NCBI GenBank assembly: GCA_963775835.1
Contig: CAVZKV010000007.1
Span: 82,796 to 146,795 of the forward strand
Length of the DNA stretch: 64,000 bases
Source of the DNA: AWTP1-13 sp963775835
Lineage (GTDB): Bacteria > Pseudomonadota > Alphaproteobacteria > Rhizobiales > Hyphomicrobiaceae
Direction: 5' to 3'
Positions 8,615-17,524 of the stretch are shown here, piece by piece. The first letter of the stretch is position 1; every line of letters begins with the position of its first letter. A program made the translations under genes and the position numbers. The notes beneath the pieces are model-generated. The model made no database searches, was not told the DNA's origin, and saw only the letters and a program-made list of their open reading frames with translations.

Positions 8615-9874
8615 ATGTCCAAAAGGCGCAACAATCGCCGCAGCCGGCGCGAGGTGTTGTCGGGTGCCGTGGCGGCGGTGGCCGTCGGGGGTTTTCCATT
8701 CGTCGCGCGCGCGCAAAACAAACCCATCAAGATTGGCATGCCGACCATTCAGTCGGGACGTGCGGCCATGGTCGGCTCCTCGTCTCGCAACGGCTGCTTG
8801 CTGGAGATTGAGAAATTCAATGCCGCCGGCGGACTGGGCGGCCGCATGGTCGAGCTGGTGGCGCGCGACACCAAGGGCAAGCCCGAGGAGGCGGCGCGCC
8901 TGTCACGCGAGCTCGTCAACAGCGACGGCTGCGAAATTCTGTTCGATGCGGAATCGTCGGCTGGGGCCTTTGCCATTCACGAGGTCGCAAAGGACTTGGG
9001 CGTCGTCGTCATGCACATGAACTCGGAGACCTCATCGCTGACGGCCGATCCGAAGCTGCGCATTGCAAACGCCTTCCGGGCGGCACGGCAGGGCATTCAC
9101 GATTCGATCGCCGCCGGCTCCTACGCCGGCAAGATCGCCAAGGCCAAGGGCCTGAAGAAATGGCTATCGTGCTCGCCGGACTATGCCTACGGCCGCGACT
9201 CCACACAGCTCTTTCTCGAATACCTCAAGCACTTCCAGCCCGACGTCGAGGTGGTGGGTGAAGCCTGGCCGAAGTTGTACCAGCCGGATTACACCGATGC
9301 CCTGACCAAGATTTTGCAGATCAAACCGCAGGCCATGTATTCCTGCTTGTGGGGTGGCGACCTCACCGCCTTCATCGATCAAAGCGCAATCTACAATCTC
9401 TTCGCGCAGATGGAGGTCTTCACCATCAACGTGGCCGACTACACCATCCTGACGGCGGTCAAGAACCTGCCCAAAGGCATCCATTCCGGCAACCGCTACC
9501 TGTCGACGTTTCCGAAGACGGAAGCCAATGCCAAGTGGGCGGCCGAGTACCGGGCAAAATTCAACGAGTTTCCCATCAATTGGTCCTGGGAGAATGCCAC
9601 CGGCGCCAAATTCGTGCTCGAGGGTCTGAAAAAGGCCGGCAGCACCGAGGCCAAAAAGTTGTCCGACGCCATCCGCGGCATGACGATCGAAAGCCCGTTC
9701 GGGGCCGATGGAACGCTCACCATGCGGGCCGAGGACCAGACGCTCGTCAATTACGCCACCGGCTGGGGGCAAACGATCCCGACGGAACCGTTCATGCCCG
9801 AAGTGACGCCCGTCGACTGGCAAGTCATCTACGAACTCGAAACGGCATGGAAGAAGAAGAACAACTACAGTTAA
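8615..9874 (+). CDS. Branched-chain amino acid/amide-type ABC transporter substrate-binding protein
   Basis: Periplasmic binding protein of 419 residues (Peripla_BP_6 fold). The start at 8615 has a strong GGAGGA. The N-terminus RRNNRRSRREVLSGAVAAVAV resembles a Tat signal, ending in VARA-Q. The mature part begins KPIKIGMPTIQSG and includes FNAAGGLGGRMVELVARDTKG, standard for this family. It leads a complete importer operon (permeases, then two ATPases) on the same strand. Liv-type proteins bind amino acids, urea, amides or aromatic acids; the enzymes around it suggest a catabolic substrate rather than leucine itself. Confidence 0.9.
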   Translation: MSKRRNNRRSRREVLSGAVAAVAVGGFPFVARAQNKPIKIGMPTIQSGRAAMVGSSSRNGCLLEIEKFNAAGGLGGRMVELVARDTKGKPEEAARLSRELVNSDGCEILFDAESSAGAFAIHEVAKDLGVVVMHMNSETSSLTADPKLRIANAFRAARQGIHDSIAAGSYAGKIAKAKGLKKWLSCSPDYAYGRDSTQLFLEYLKHFQPDVEVVGEAWPKLYQPDYTDALTKILQIKPQAMYSCLWGGDLTAFIDQSAIYNLFAQMEVFTINVADYTILTAVKNLPKGIHSGNRYLSTFPKTEANAKWAAEYRAKFNEFPINWSWENATGAKFVLEGLKKAGSTEAKKLSDAIRGMTIESPFGADGTLTMRAEDQTLVNYATGWGQTIPTEPFMPEVTPVDWQVIYELETAWKKKNNYS

Positions 9875-9961
9875 GCGTCATGCTCGCGTTGCGGCGCGCT
9901 GGCGCATTGTCCAGGAGGCGCTAGGCGCAACGGCAGCTACAGATCTGGATCGAGGTGGTGC

Positions 9962-10861
9962 TTGGATTTGCCGGCTTTGGCCAACTGCGTCACGTCGCTC
10001 TCCTGCATCGTCACGCAATCGACCAGTGGCTTGATCATCGGCATGCTGCTGTTTTTGGTGGCCGCCGGCGTCTCGCTCATCTTCGGCGTCCTCAAGGTCA
10101 TCAACTTCGCCCACGGCTCCTTCTACATGCTGGGAGCCTACCTGGTACTGACCGTCTATGGCCTCAGCGACAACTTTCTGCTGGCGGTGATCTCGGCTGC
10201 CCTGGGCGTTGCCGCATTTGGCCTGCTGTTTGAGCGCCTGATCATCAGCCGGGTGTACGGCTCCCAGGTCTTGATGCAGCTTCTCGTCTGCTATGGCGTG
10301 ATCTTGATCCTGGACGACTTGGTCAAGATCATCTGGGGTCCCGAATTCAAGTCGCTCGGGATGCCCGCCGCCTTTCAGAAGCCACCCTACCTTGTGGGCG
10401 GCGGCGTCGTACCCGTCTACTATCTGTTCCTGATCGTGCTGACCCTGCTGATTGCCCTGGCGCTCGGGCTCGCGATCACGCGCACCCGCTTCGGCAAAAT
10501 CGTGCGCGCCGTGGCGATCAATCCGGGCATGGTGTCGGCGCTCGGCATTAACACGGGATACGTCTACGCCGGCGTCTTCATGCTGGGCGGCCTGCTCGCC
10601 GGGCTCGCCGGAGCCCTCGCGGCCCCGGTGCGATCGATCGTGTCGGGCATGGGCCTGTCGGTGGTGGTCGAATCCTTCATCGTCACCGTCATTGGCGGCA
10701 TGGGCTCGGTCGCCGGCGCATTGATCGGATCGCTTCTGATCGGATTGGTGCGCAGCTTTGGCACCATCGGCTTCCCACTGTTTACCGAAGGCTTGATGTT
10801 TCTGCTGATGGCCATCGTGCTGGTGCTAAAACCCAGCGGCTTGTTCGGGCGTGAGGGCTGA
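9962..10861 (+). CDS. livH: Liv-type ABC permease, LivH subunit
   Basis: Inner-membrane permease, about 299 residues, eight hydrophobic segments. Diagnostic stretches are LIFGVLKVINFAHGSFYMLGAYL near the N-terminus and VVESFIVTVIGGMGSVAGALIGS near the C-terminus. The start is uncertain: a TTG at 9962 gives a plausible N-terminus, with GAGGTGG immediately before it, but spacing is poor. The gene overlaps livM by 11 bases. Together with the binding protein upstream and the M, G and F genes downstream it makes a full five-gene importer. Confidence 0.85.
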   Translation: MDLPALANCVTSLSCIVTQSTSGLIIGMLLFLVAAGVSLIFGVLKVINFAHGSFYMLGAYLVLTVYGLSDNFLLAVISAALGVAAFGLLFERLIISRVYGSQVLMQLLVCYGVILILDDLVKIIWGPEFKSLGMPAAFQKPPYLVGGGVVPVYYLFLIVLTLLIALALGLAITRTRFGKIVRAVAINPGMVSALGINTGYVYAGVFMLGGLLAGLAGALAAPVRSIVSGMGLSVVVESFIVTVIGGMGSVAGALIGSLLIGLVRSFGTIGFPLFTEGLMFLLMAIVLVLKPSGLFGREG

Positions 10862-11885
10862 ATTGGTGCACACGTCCTCCTTGCTACGCGACTGCCTGAT
10901 TGCGCTGCTGATCTTGGCGCTGCTCGCCGCCCTGCCGATGCTTTGGCCGAGCCGGGGCATGTCCGACTTTGTCATCCGGCTCGCCGCCTTCGGCATCTTT
11001 GCGACCTCGCTCAACATGCTGGTCGGCTATGCCGGTCTGGAGAGCTTCGGGCACGGCCTGTTCTTCGGTCTTGGCGCCTACAGCTTTGCCCTCGCCATGC
11101 AGAGGCTCGGCACATCCATCCCCGCGGCCTTGGCGCTGACCGTGCTGTTGTCCGTCGTGGTTGCCGGCATCGTCGGGGCAATTTGCGTGCGGCTGAAGGA
11201 GATCTACTTCGCCTTTCTGACCTTGGCCTTCCAGATGCTGCTGCACAGCCTCATTATTGCTTGGACGCCCTTGACGGGCGGCGACCAGGGCTTGACGGGC
11301 GGCGTGCCGCGCCCGCCGTTCTTGGGGATCCGCCTCGACCAGCCCTACCACCTCTACCTGTTCTCCGCCGGCCTGTTGGTGCTGTGCCTGCTGCTGATGC
11401 GCCATATCGTGCAATCGCCGTTCGGCTACACGCTCCGCCTGATCCGCGACAACCCCGCACGGGCAACGTCGCTCGGTATCAATGTCTGGGCCATACGTCT
11501 TGCCGCCTTCATTATCGCCGGCGCCTTTGCATCGATTGGCGGCGTGGTAATGAGCCTGTTCGTGTCTGGCGCCTTTCCGGACTTCGCCTACTGGACCATT
11601 TCCGGCGAGGCGATCTTCATGATCATGCTGGGCGGCACCACACTGTTTTTGGGGCCGGTGGCCGGCGCCGTCATGCTGCTGGTGCTGAACGACGTGGTGA
11701 CCAAGCTCACCGAGCACTATGGCCTGGTTCTGGGCCTCATCATCTTGTTGTTCGCCCTTGGGCTAAGAAAGGGGCTTGCCGACTATCTGGCCGAGCTGTG
11801 GCACCAGCGTAGCGCGGCGCCAGGGTCAGTGCCGTTGCCAGCGGCCCCGTTCGCCGAGCCATCCAACAAGTTGAGCGGCGAATGA
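10851..11885 (+). CDS. livM: Liv-type ABC permease, LivM subunit
   Basis: Second permease of the importer, 344 residues from a GTG at 10851 inside the end of livH; a GTG at 10866 is an alternative. The LivM marks are SLNMLVGYAGLESFGHGLFFGLGAY and a Gln/Gly-rich loop TGGDQGLTGG, followed by IRDNPARATSLGINV, the coupling loop. The C-terminal 25 residues are a hydrophilic tail. It lies 13 bases before livG. It pairs with LivH as a heterodimeric channel. Confidence 0.88.
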   Translation: MRAELVHTSSLLRDCLIALLILALLAALPMLWPSRGMSDFVIRLAAFGIFATSLNMLVGYAGLESFGHGLFFGLGAYSFALAMQRLGTSIPAALALTVLLSVVVAGIVGAICVRLKEIYFAFLTLAFQMLLHSLIIAWTPLTGGDQGLTGGVPRPPFLGIRLDQPYHLYLFSAGLLVLCLLLMRHIVQSPFGYTLRLIRDNPARATSLGINVWAIRLAAFIIAGAFASIGGVVMSLFVSGAFPDFAYWTISGEAIFMIMLGGTTLFLGPVAGAVMLLVLNDVVTKLTEHYGLVLGLIILLFALGLRKGLADYLAELWHQRSAAPGSVPLPAAPFAEPSNKLSGE

Positions 11886-11898
11886 CACGGGCACGCCA

Positions 11899-12654
11899 AT
11901 GCTGCTGATCGAGAACTTGAGCAAATCCTTCGGCGGCGTCGTCGCCATCAGCGGCGTCAGCTTGAACTTCACGCCAGGCTCGCTCACCGCCGTAATCGGG
12001 CCAAATGGTGCCGGCAAGACGACGTTCTTCAACCTGATTATGGGGACCTTGCTGCCGGACAAAGGCCGCATTCTGCTGGGCGGAGAAAATATTGCCGGCC
12101 TGTCGACGCCCGAGATCGTTCGACGCGGCATTGCCCGGGCCTTTCAAATCGCCAGCATCTTTCCGAGCCTCACCGTCCGCGAAGCGCTGCTTGCCGCCGT
12201 GAACGCTCAACGCCAACAGCACGCAAGGCTGCTGGCCCGCTTTCCGCTTGCCGCCTCGCGCGAACGCGCCGAGGAGATCATGCATATGGTCGGCTTGGCG
12301 ACGAAGGCCGACATGATCTCCCGCTCGCTCAGCCACGGTGACCAGAAGCTGCTGGACATCGCCCTCGCCCTGGTGCTCGAACCGCGGGTCCTGCTGCTCG
12401 ATGAGCCCACGGCCGGCATGGGGCCCGAAGAGCGCTGGCACATGATCGATACCGTGCAGCGCCTGTGGCAGCGGGAGAAGATGACCCTGGTGTTCATCGA
12501 ACACGACATGGATATCGTCTTCAAGATTGCCCAGAGCATTGCCGTGCTGAACTATGGTCGCGTCCTGGCCGAGGGCACACCCGCGGCAATCCGCCGACAT
12601 CCCGCGGTGATCGAAGCCTATCTCGGCAGTGAGTACGCGGCGGGCCGCGCATGA
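11899..12654 (+). CDS. livG: Liv-type ABC ATPase, LivG subunit
   Basis: Cytoplasmic ATPase, 251 residues. Walker A GPNGAGKT, Walker B LLLDEP followed by TAGMGPEE, and switch His in FIEHDMD are all intact. The signature is LSHGDQK rather than LSGGQ, normal for the LivG branch. The stop overlaps the start of livF as ATGA. It energises the LivHM channel with LivF. Confidence 0.92.
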   Translation: MLLIENLSKSFGGVVAISGVSLNFTPGSLTAVIGPNGAGKTTFFNLIMGTLLPDKGRILLGGENIAGLSTPEIVRRGIARAFQIASIFPSLTVREALLAAVNAQRQQHARLLARFPLAASRERAEEIMHMVGLATKADMISRSLSHGDQKLLDIALALVLEPRVLLLDEPTAGMGPEERWHMIDTVQRLWQREKMTLVFIEHDMDIVFKIAQSIAVLNYGRVLAEGTPAAIRRHPAVIEAYLGSEYAAGRA

Positions 12655-13367
12655 GCCAACGGGCGATCATCGAAGCGGAGGGCATCGACGTCTACTACGG
12701 CTCGAGCCAGATCCTGTTTGGCCTCGGCGTTGCCGTGCTCGAGGGTCAGACCACGGCGCTGCTTGGGCGCAATGGCGCCGGCAAGTCCACCACGCTGAAG
12801 GCGCTCGCCGGCCTGGCGCCGCCGCGCCGCGGACGCATACGCATTGCCGGCACGGAGTTTCAGGGGCGAAAACCACATGCCATCGCCCGCGCCGGGATCG
12901 GCTATGTTCCCGAGGATCGACAGATCTTTCCCGAGCACTCGGTTGAGGACAACTTGCTGATCGGCACCAAAAAGGGGCCCGACGGACAGGATTACTGGAC
13001 GCTGGCGCGCATCTACCAAATGTTTCCGCTGCTCGAGCCGCTCAAGAACCGCCTGGGCGGCCGCCTGTCCGGCGGCGAGCAGCAGATGTTGACCATCGCC
13101 CGCACGCTGATGGGAAACCCGATCGGCCTCTTGCTCGACGAACCGAGCGAAGGTCTGGCACCGGTGATTGTGGCGCGCATCGGCGAGCTTTTACGGCGCC
13201 TGCGCGATATGGGTGTGACCGTCTTGCTGGCCGAGCAGAACATGCATTTCTGCCTTGGCATCGCCAGTCACGCCGCCATTATCGACAAGGGGCGGATCGT
13301 CTATCGCAACAGCATCGACGCGCTCAAGGGCGACGACGCCGTCAAGAAGCGCTATTTGGCCTTGTAG
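12651..13367 (+). CDS. livF: Liv-type ABC ATPase, LivF subunit
   Basis: Second ATPase, 238 residues, with Walker A GRNGAGKS, signature LSGGEQQ, Walker B LLLDEPSEGLAP and the typical GIGYVPEDRQIFPE strand. It begins in a four-base overlap with livG and ends 70 bases before the frameshifted esterase. With LivG it forms the asymmetric ATPase pair of the importer. Confidence 0.92.
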   Translation: MSQRAIIEAEGIDVYYGSSQILFGLGVAVLEGQTTALLGRNGAGKSTTLKALAGLAPPRRGRIRIAGTEFQGRKPHAIARAGIGYVPEDRQIFPEHSVEDNLLIGTKKGPDGQDYWTLARIYQMFPLLEPLKNRLGGRLSGGEQQMLTIARTLMGNPIGLLLDEPSEGLAPVIVARIGELLRRLRDMGVTVLLAEQNMHFCLGIASHAAIIDKGRIVYRNSIDALKGDDAVKKRYLAL

Positions 13368-13437
13368 GGAGCGCCAACATTGCCTTCGCCTCCAGCGCCA
13401 GGTGGTGACGGCTCAACGAGTGAGGAGACCTAAGGTG

Positions 13438-14402
13438 ATGGGAAGCCGGCTCGACCCCGATCTTGCAAGGATCCTCCCGCTCCTGCCGCTCAAGGATGCG
13501 GCGAGCCTCACGCCATCCCGGGCCCGCCACGACCTGGTGGCGTTGGCGGATTCTCGCAAGGATGTGCCGTTGCCGCAGCCGGCCGCCGTCGCCGACACGC
13601 AAATTCCCATAGCCGGAGGCGCGCTGGCCGCGCGCCTCTACCGCCCAACGCGGCGGCCGACGGGGACGCTGATGTATTTTCATGGCGGCGGCTGGGTCGC
13701 CGGCGATCTTTACACGCACGATCGCCTCGCCCGCACGCTCGCCATCGAGCTTGAAGCGGTTGTGGTCAGCGTCGACTATCGACGCCCGCCGGAAGCACCC
13801 TTCCCCTGTGCGTTTGACGACTGCTATGCCGCAACGCGCTGGGCCGCAAGCAACATCGCCACGCTGGGCGGTGACCCCGGCCGGCTGGGCGTCGGGGGCG
13901 ACAGCGCCGGGGGAAATTTGGCGGCCGCCGTGGCCCTGGCCTGCCGGGACCAAGGATACCCGCTCGCGGCCCAGTTCTTGATCTACCCCGCGACCGACCT
14001 TGGTCGGCTGCTATGGCGCGGAGGCCGAGAACGCCAACTACCCGTCGCGGTCAGAGAACGCCGAAGGCTATTTTCTCACCCTCGAGGCCATGCGCTTTTT
14101 TGCGCGCAGCTACCTTGCCGATCCGCTCGCCAGCGGCGATCCGCGCGCGTCGCCGGCGCGCGCCGGTAAATTCGCCGGGCTGCCGCCGGCGGTGATATGC
14201 ACGGCCGAACTCGACCCCTTGCGCGATGAGGGCGAGGCCTACGCAAGAACATCTCGAACGCGCCGGCATTCGCGTCGCCTACTTTCGCGAGCCAGGCATG
14301 ATCCATGGCTACTTCGGCATGGGCGGCGCCTCGCCCACAGCGGAGGCGGCCCGGCGACGTGCCTCGGCCCAATTCAAGGATATGCTCGTCGGTCCGGCCT
14401 GA
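13438..14402 (+). pseudogene. Acetyl-esterase/HSL-type alpha/beta hydrolase, two frameshifts
   Basis: The start at 13438 has TGAGGAGACC upstream. The first frame gives the HSL-family oxyanion motif FHGGGW and nucleophile elbow GGDSAGGN. Near 14002 the frame changes by one extra base: dropping one G restores DLVGCYGAEAENANYPSRSENAEGY. Near 14243 one base is missing: adding it gives EAYAQEHLERAGIRV and then MIHGYFGMGG with the catalytic His. The final frame ends at the TGA at 14402. The recovered protein is about 320 residues, normal for the family. The two changes compensate only approximately, so the middle third is read out of frame. Either a decayed gene or two sequencing errors; the protein is otherwise well conserved, which favours error. 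Confidence 0.7.
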
Positions 14403-14692
14403 CGAGGACACGGCGCCGGGCCCGCCGGCGACGGAAGTTGAATGCGCAATGCGCCTGGGCAACGCCAACGCGCCCTTGCAAACGCGCAGCCGCGCCCGCC
14501 ATGGCACGGGCCGGGGCCCGCCGCTGACACTTGGCCAGCGGGCGCGCCTGCTTCGCCCCCTGTCGCCCCGATCCATCGAGCCGGCGGGATCGGGCGTGAT
14601 AGAATTGCGACAGTGGACGGATTTATTTTTTTGCTCGGAACCACAACCGGGCTTATGCATTCCCTTTCCCGGTTAAATCGGGGGGCACGCAG

Positions 14693-14893
14693 GTGTTTAT
14701 TTATCTTTTCCGCGATGAAAGCGGCTGCAATACCTTTGCCTATTCGACCGATGTGACGGGTCGAAACATTCCGCAGCCAACGCCGCGTGCAAAGTGGAGC
14801 TTTGTTGCAGCGCTGGCGGATCGAGATATCGAAAACTTTGAGGACGTTAGGCGCCGCCTGCGACAGCATGGCTATTACGTGTTCCAACGGTGA
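14693..14893 (+). CDS. Conserved small hypothetical protein (66 aa)
   Basis: Starts at a GTG at 14693. The protein reads MFIYLFRDESG, VTGRNIPQPTP, WSFVAAL and ends YYVFQR. I recall similar 60-70-residue proteins with an N-terminal IYxFRDE and C-terminal GYYLF in rhizobial genomes, with no assigned function. It has a balanced composition unlike the surrounding shadow frames. Upstream, a short AT-rich patch (TTTATTTTTTT near 14620) could be part of a promoter. It is alone on its strand here. Confidence 0.5.
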   Translation: MFIYLFRDESGCNTFAYSTDVTGRNIPQPTPRAKWSFVAALADRDIENFEDVRRRLRQHGYYVFQR

Positions 14894-14929
14894 GCCGCGG
14901 GCGCCTGGTCATTGCGCCCGCATCGGCGG

Positions 14930-15169
14930 CTAGCCCACGCAGGGCTGCTTGATTTGCCCGCCCTCGGTAAAGCTGTGGCGCACCAATTCCAGTGCCGGTT
15001 CGTCAGCCCTTTGTAGTTCCTCTGGCTTGAAGCAGCGAGTCATGACGTTGCTGCCCTCAGACCGTCGGCAGATGACGCCATGCCGCCCTTGCCCCACAAC
15101 GCGCCATGGCAAGGTGGGTGCTGACCCCTTTTCCCAAACCTGGGTCCCCTTCGTCAGTATGCTCAGCAT
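14930..15169 (-). CDS. Small hypothetical protein (79 aa)
   Basis: The ATG at 15169 follows AGGAAGGA at good spacing, which decided the start. The protein begins MLSILTKGTQVWEKG, then PWRVVGQGRHGVICRRSEG and FKPEELQRAD. The layout (a short beta-rich domain that ends in an acidic helix) is reminiscent of the small YodC/DUF2158 proteins, but the match is loose. It ends convergently with the 66-residue gene, 36 bases away. Confidence 0.45.
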   Translation of the reverse strand: MLSILTKGTQVWEKGSAPTLPWRVVGQGRHGVICRRSEGSNVMTRCFKPEELQRADEPALELVRHSFTEGGQIKQPCVG

Positions 15170-16142
15170 TATTGTGGTCCTTCCTGCAAGGCCCACCCGT
15201 CAGGCATTTAATATCGTCCCAGGGTAACGCTTCCGTGACAGAACTCCCCGAATTGCTTGGCACTTGGTAAACAGTTCTGCGTCACGGTCCAACGCCCGCG
15301 CGCTCCCGACCAGGGCGCGGATTTGGTTAGCGCCCGCGGCCGAACGCGCCGGGCCGCCGGGCCCCCGTACATCCCGAAAACGGACGGCTTGGCCGGGCTC
15401 AGCGGCCACGCGCGGTCGCGGCCTTTGGCCGCCCGACGGCCCTCCCCGCGTCCGCGCGATTTTCTCGGCCCACCAACAAAAAAGCGCCCCGCGGGTGCCC
15501 ACCGATAAGACCCCCCGGGGACGCCGCGCCACCGCGTCCGCGCTCGGTGGTGCTGCCGAGGCACTCGGGGGGACGGCCGCCCGCCGGTAGGTTTGCTTTT
15601 TTAATGTCGGAGCAAGGCCTCACGCGCCGCAGCCGCAAACGCTGGCCTCGACGCCGGCATGGGCGCCTCGCGTGGCAGGCCCGACCGCAACCCCGGTCCG
15701 TCGCCCACCGCTGTGCGCGGCGCGCACACAGGCTCGCCGCTTTTCACCAACTATTGCAGCGCCTCGGGCCGCCACGCCCCCGTGCTGCACACAGGCACAA
15801 AAAAACGGGCAAAGCGGGCCTAACAGCCATCCTCATGCGCACCCCCAACCGCACTGGCGTGTCAATCCACCACGCTCCAAGGCTCACAGCGACCCGGTGA
15901 GAAATATAAAGCGGCCGAGAAATTGTCAGCACCCAGCGGACCGCTAGCCGCAATAGTGTTGCCCGATCCGGCTAGGGCACGCTGTGACGTGCGGCATAGC
16001 GCCGGCCCGCGCACGCGTGCGACGGCGTGCTGGCGCGGCGAGGAGGGCCTAAAGCAGCAGGGACGGCCCAACGCTCCGGCAATGGCCTTTTTTTCGCAAA
16101 GGCGTGAGCCCGACGGCCGAACACGGGTGCGGCTTGGTCCGC
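15170..16142. other. Long intergenic stretch without a supported gene
   Basis: Nearly 1 kb. The open frames are Arg/Ala/Pro-rich translations of very GC-rich DNA and carry no domain, ribosome site or signal peptide. Two AT-rich islands (near 15590 and 15895-15910) could mark promoters of an unannotated transcript. I see no tRNA cloverleaf and no CRISPR-like repetition. Confidence 0.5.
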
Positions 16143-16170
16143 AAAAAGGGCGCGGCCCCGCCGGGCCGCG
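16143..16170 (-). terminator. Rho-independent terminator after the YidB-like gene
   Basis: Read on the minus strand, arms CGCGGCCC and GGGCCGCG (16151-16158 and 16163-16170, loop of four) are followed by CCC and five T (the A-run at 16143-16147). It lies about 15 bases past the stop of the YidB-like gene, as expected for its terminator. Confidence 0.65.
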
Positions 16171-16184
16171 ACCGTGGCGTTCGC

Positions 16185-16655
16185 TCAGGTGTTTCGATAC
16201 CCCGAGCGCAGATCCGCCTGATTGGGGAGTTGCCCGTTCGGCGTCAACCTGTCGATCACGCCCGGAAGGTACCTGGAGAGTTGCGAAAGCAGATCGTCCT
16301 GCGGGGCACCCGACTGGCGCGAAAGATCGTTGATGGTTTTTTGCCCGAGCGCCTCGCGCAACTGATTGGGCGAGACCGCTTGGTTCTGGCCGGTGCCGAT
16401 CCAGGAGTTGATCACGTCCCCGAGGCCGTTTTGCTTGAACTGATTGATGAGCACGTCGAGACCTCCTGATGAGGCCTGCGGCGCGGACGGTGCCGCTTGT
16501 CCGGCGGATGCGGCACCCGGTCGAGGCGCCAACAGTGCCGTCAAGGCCGCGGCAATTTGCGAGAATTGGTCTTGCGCCGGTTGGCCCTGAGCCGTCCGAC
16601 CCTGTGTTGGTTTGGCTCCCAGCGCCGCACCGATTACGTCATCGAGCAATCCCAT
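16185..16655 (-). CDS. YidB-like protein (DUF937 superfamily)
   Basis: Cytoplasmic protein of 156 residues. It begins MGLLDDVIGAALG and carries the YidB core: a hydrophobic AALTALLAP, a Ser/Ala/Gly-rich linker, then GLDVLINQFKQNGLGDVINSWIGTG, NQAVSPNQLREALG and DLLSQLSRYLPGVIDRLTPNG. The start has GAGGAG upstream. Function in the family is unknown; genes of this type are often single and stress-associated. It is followed by a clear terminator, so it is probably monocistronic. Confidence 0.85.
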   Translation of the reverse strand: MGLLDDVIGAALGAKPTQGRTAQGQPAQDQFSQIAAALTALLAPRPGAASAGQAAPSAPQASSGGLDVLINQFKQNGLGDVINSWIGTGQNQAVSPNQLREALGQKTINDLSRQSGAPQDDLLSQLSRYLPGVIDRLTPNGQLPNQADLRSGYRNT

Positions 16656-16769
16656 TTTGTGCTCCTCTAGGAAACGACGCTAACGCGCAGCTACCGATGC
16701 GTGCTGCAGGGTGGATTGTGCGCGCGGGCGCGGCAAACTAAATCGGCACATACCCTGAGTAGGGACCAT

Positions 16770-16831
16770 GAGCACGGGGCCCGAGTACGGGGCCCAAGTA
16801 CGGGGCTAAGTACGGGGCTGAGTACGGGGTA
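16770..16831. repeat. Short tandem repeat, five units of 12-13 bp
   Basis: Five consecutive units of the form RAGYACGGGGCYY: 16770-16782, 16783-16795, 16796-16807, 16808-16819 and 16820-16831. The third and fourth are identical, the first has CAC for TAC and the last ends in TA. It sits in the gap between the YidB-like gene and the PPOX gene, about 115 bases upstream of the former's start. Length polymorphism is likely. Confidence 0.8.
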
Positions 16832-16978
16832 TGTGTTGGGTGCACCTCCTGGAACGCTCCGCTTGGGGCAGCAATGGCTCTAGACGCTGCGGCAACGCAT
16901 TCCTCTCTCGGGTTCGCGAGACAAAGGCGCAGGCGGCAGGGCGAACAAACCGCCACGGCTCTCCTGGGGGCCGATCGC

Positions 16979-17422
16979 CTAGGACGCGGGCGGGCGCGCA
17001 ACCGAAAGGTTACCCCAACTCGTGACCCGGGCGATACGAAGGGCGATGACCGGCTGCTCGGCGATCTGCATGGCTGCAAGTTGGGGGTATCGTCCGCGCA
17101 ACAGGCTCTGGGCCTCATCGTGCTCGCTGCCGTGCGCCAGGATCTCGGCGTGACCGTGCAGCATCACCCAGCCGAGCCGCCCCCAATCCTCCTCATAGCG
17201 GTCGACCACGACGGCGACCATCGGGTTCTCGGCGATATTGCGCAAGCGCTTGAGGAGGCGCGCGGGTCGACGCTTCGGCTTCTCGTCAATCGTCACGTAA
17301 AGCGTAGGTGCCGAGACGACAAAACAGACCGGCACCACATGCGGAATAGCCGCCCGGTCGGCCGTTGCCAGATGCGCAACCCGGCGGTCGGCCAGGAATA
17401 AAGCTTCGCGATCCGATAGCAT
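16979..17422 (-). CDS. PPOX-class (pyridoxamine-phosphate-oxidase-like/F420-type) flavin-binding protein
   Basis: A 147-residue split-barrel protein. The start at 17422 (MLSDREALFLADRRVAHLAT) has GAGG at a suitable distance. The family marks are VAHLATADRAAIPHVVPVCFVV, LYVTIDEKPKR, LKRLRNIAENPMVAVVVDRYEEDW and LGWVMLHGHAEIL, matching the short PPOX group that in actinobacteria binds F420. Whether FMN or F420 is used here cannot be told. It is separated from the next minus-strand gene by about 100 bases. Confidence 0.82.
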   Translation of the reverse strand: MLSDREALFLADRRVAHLATADRAAIPHVVPVCFVVSAPTLYVTIDEKPKRRPARLLKRLRNIAENPMVAVVVDRYEEDWGRLGWVMLHGHAEILAHGSEHDEAQSLLRGRYPQLAAMQIAEQPVIALRIARVTSWGNLSVARPPAS

Positions 17423-17524
17423 GGGGACCTCGCTGCCCGCTCCGCTGCCGGCCAAATTCTAAGGTACGCCTCTCGCCTGGCCCAAGCCCCCGCACGCGAT
17501 CTCGGGGCGCGCGCGTGCGCGCCG

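Noticed and set aside
15257..16140. Several overlapping frames in the 1-kb gap, both strands
   Set aside because: All Arg/Pro/Ala-rich, no domain, and mutually overlapping; treated as non-coding.
16770..16831. Could the tandem repeat be a CRISPR array
   Set aside because: Units are 12-13 bp with no spacers; it is a simple tandem repeat.
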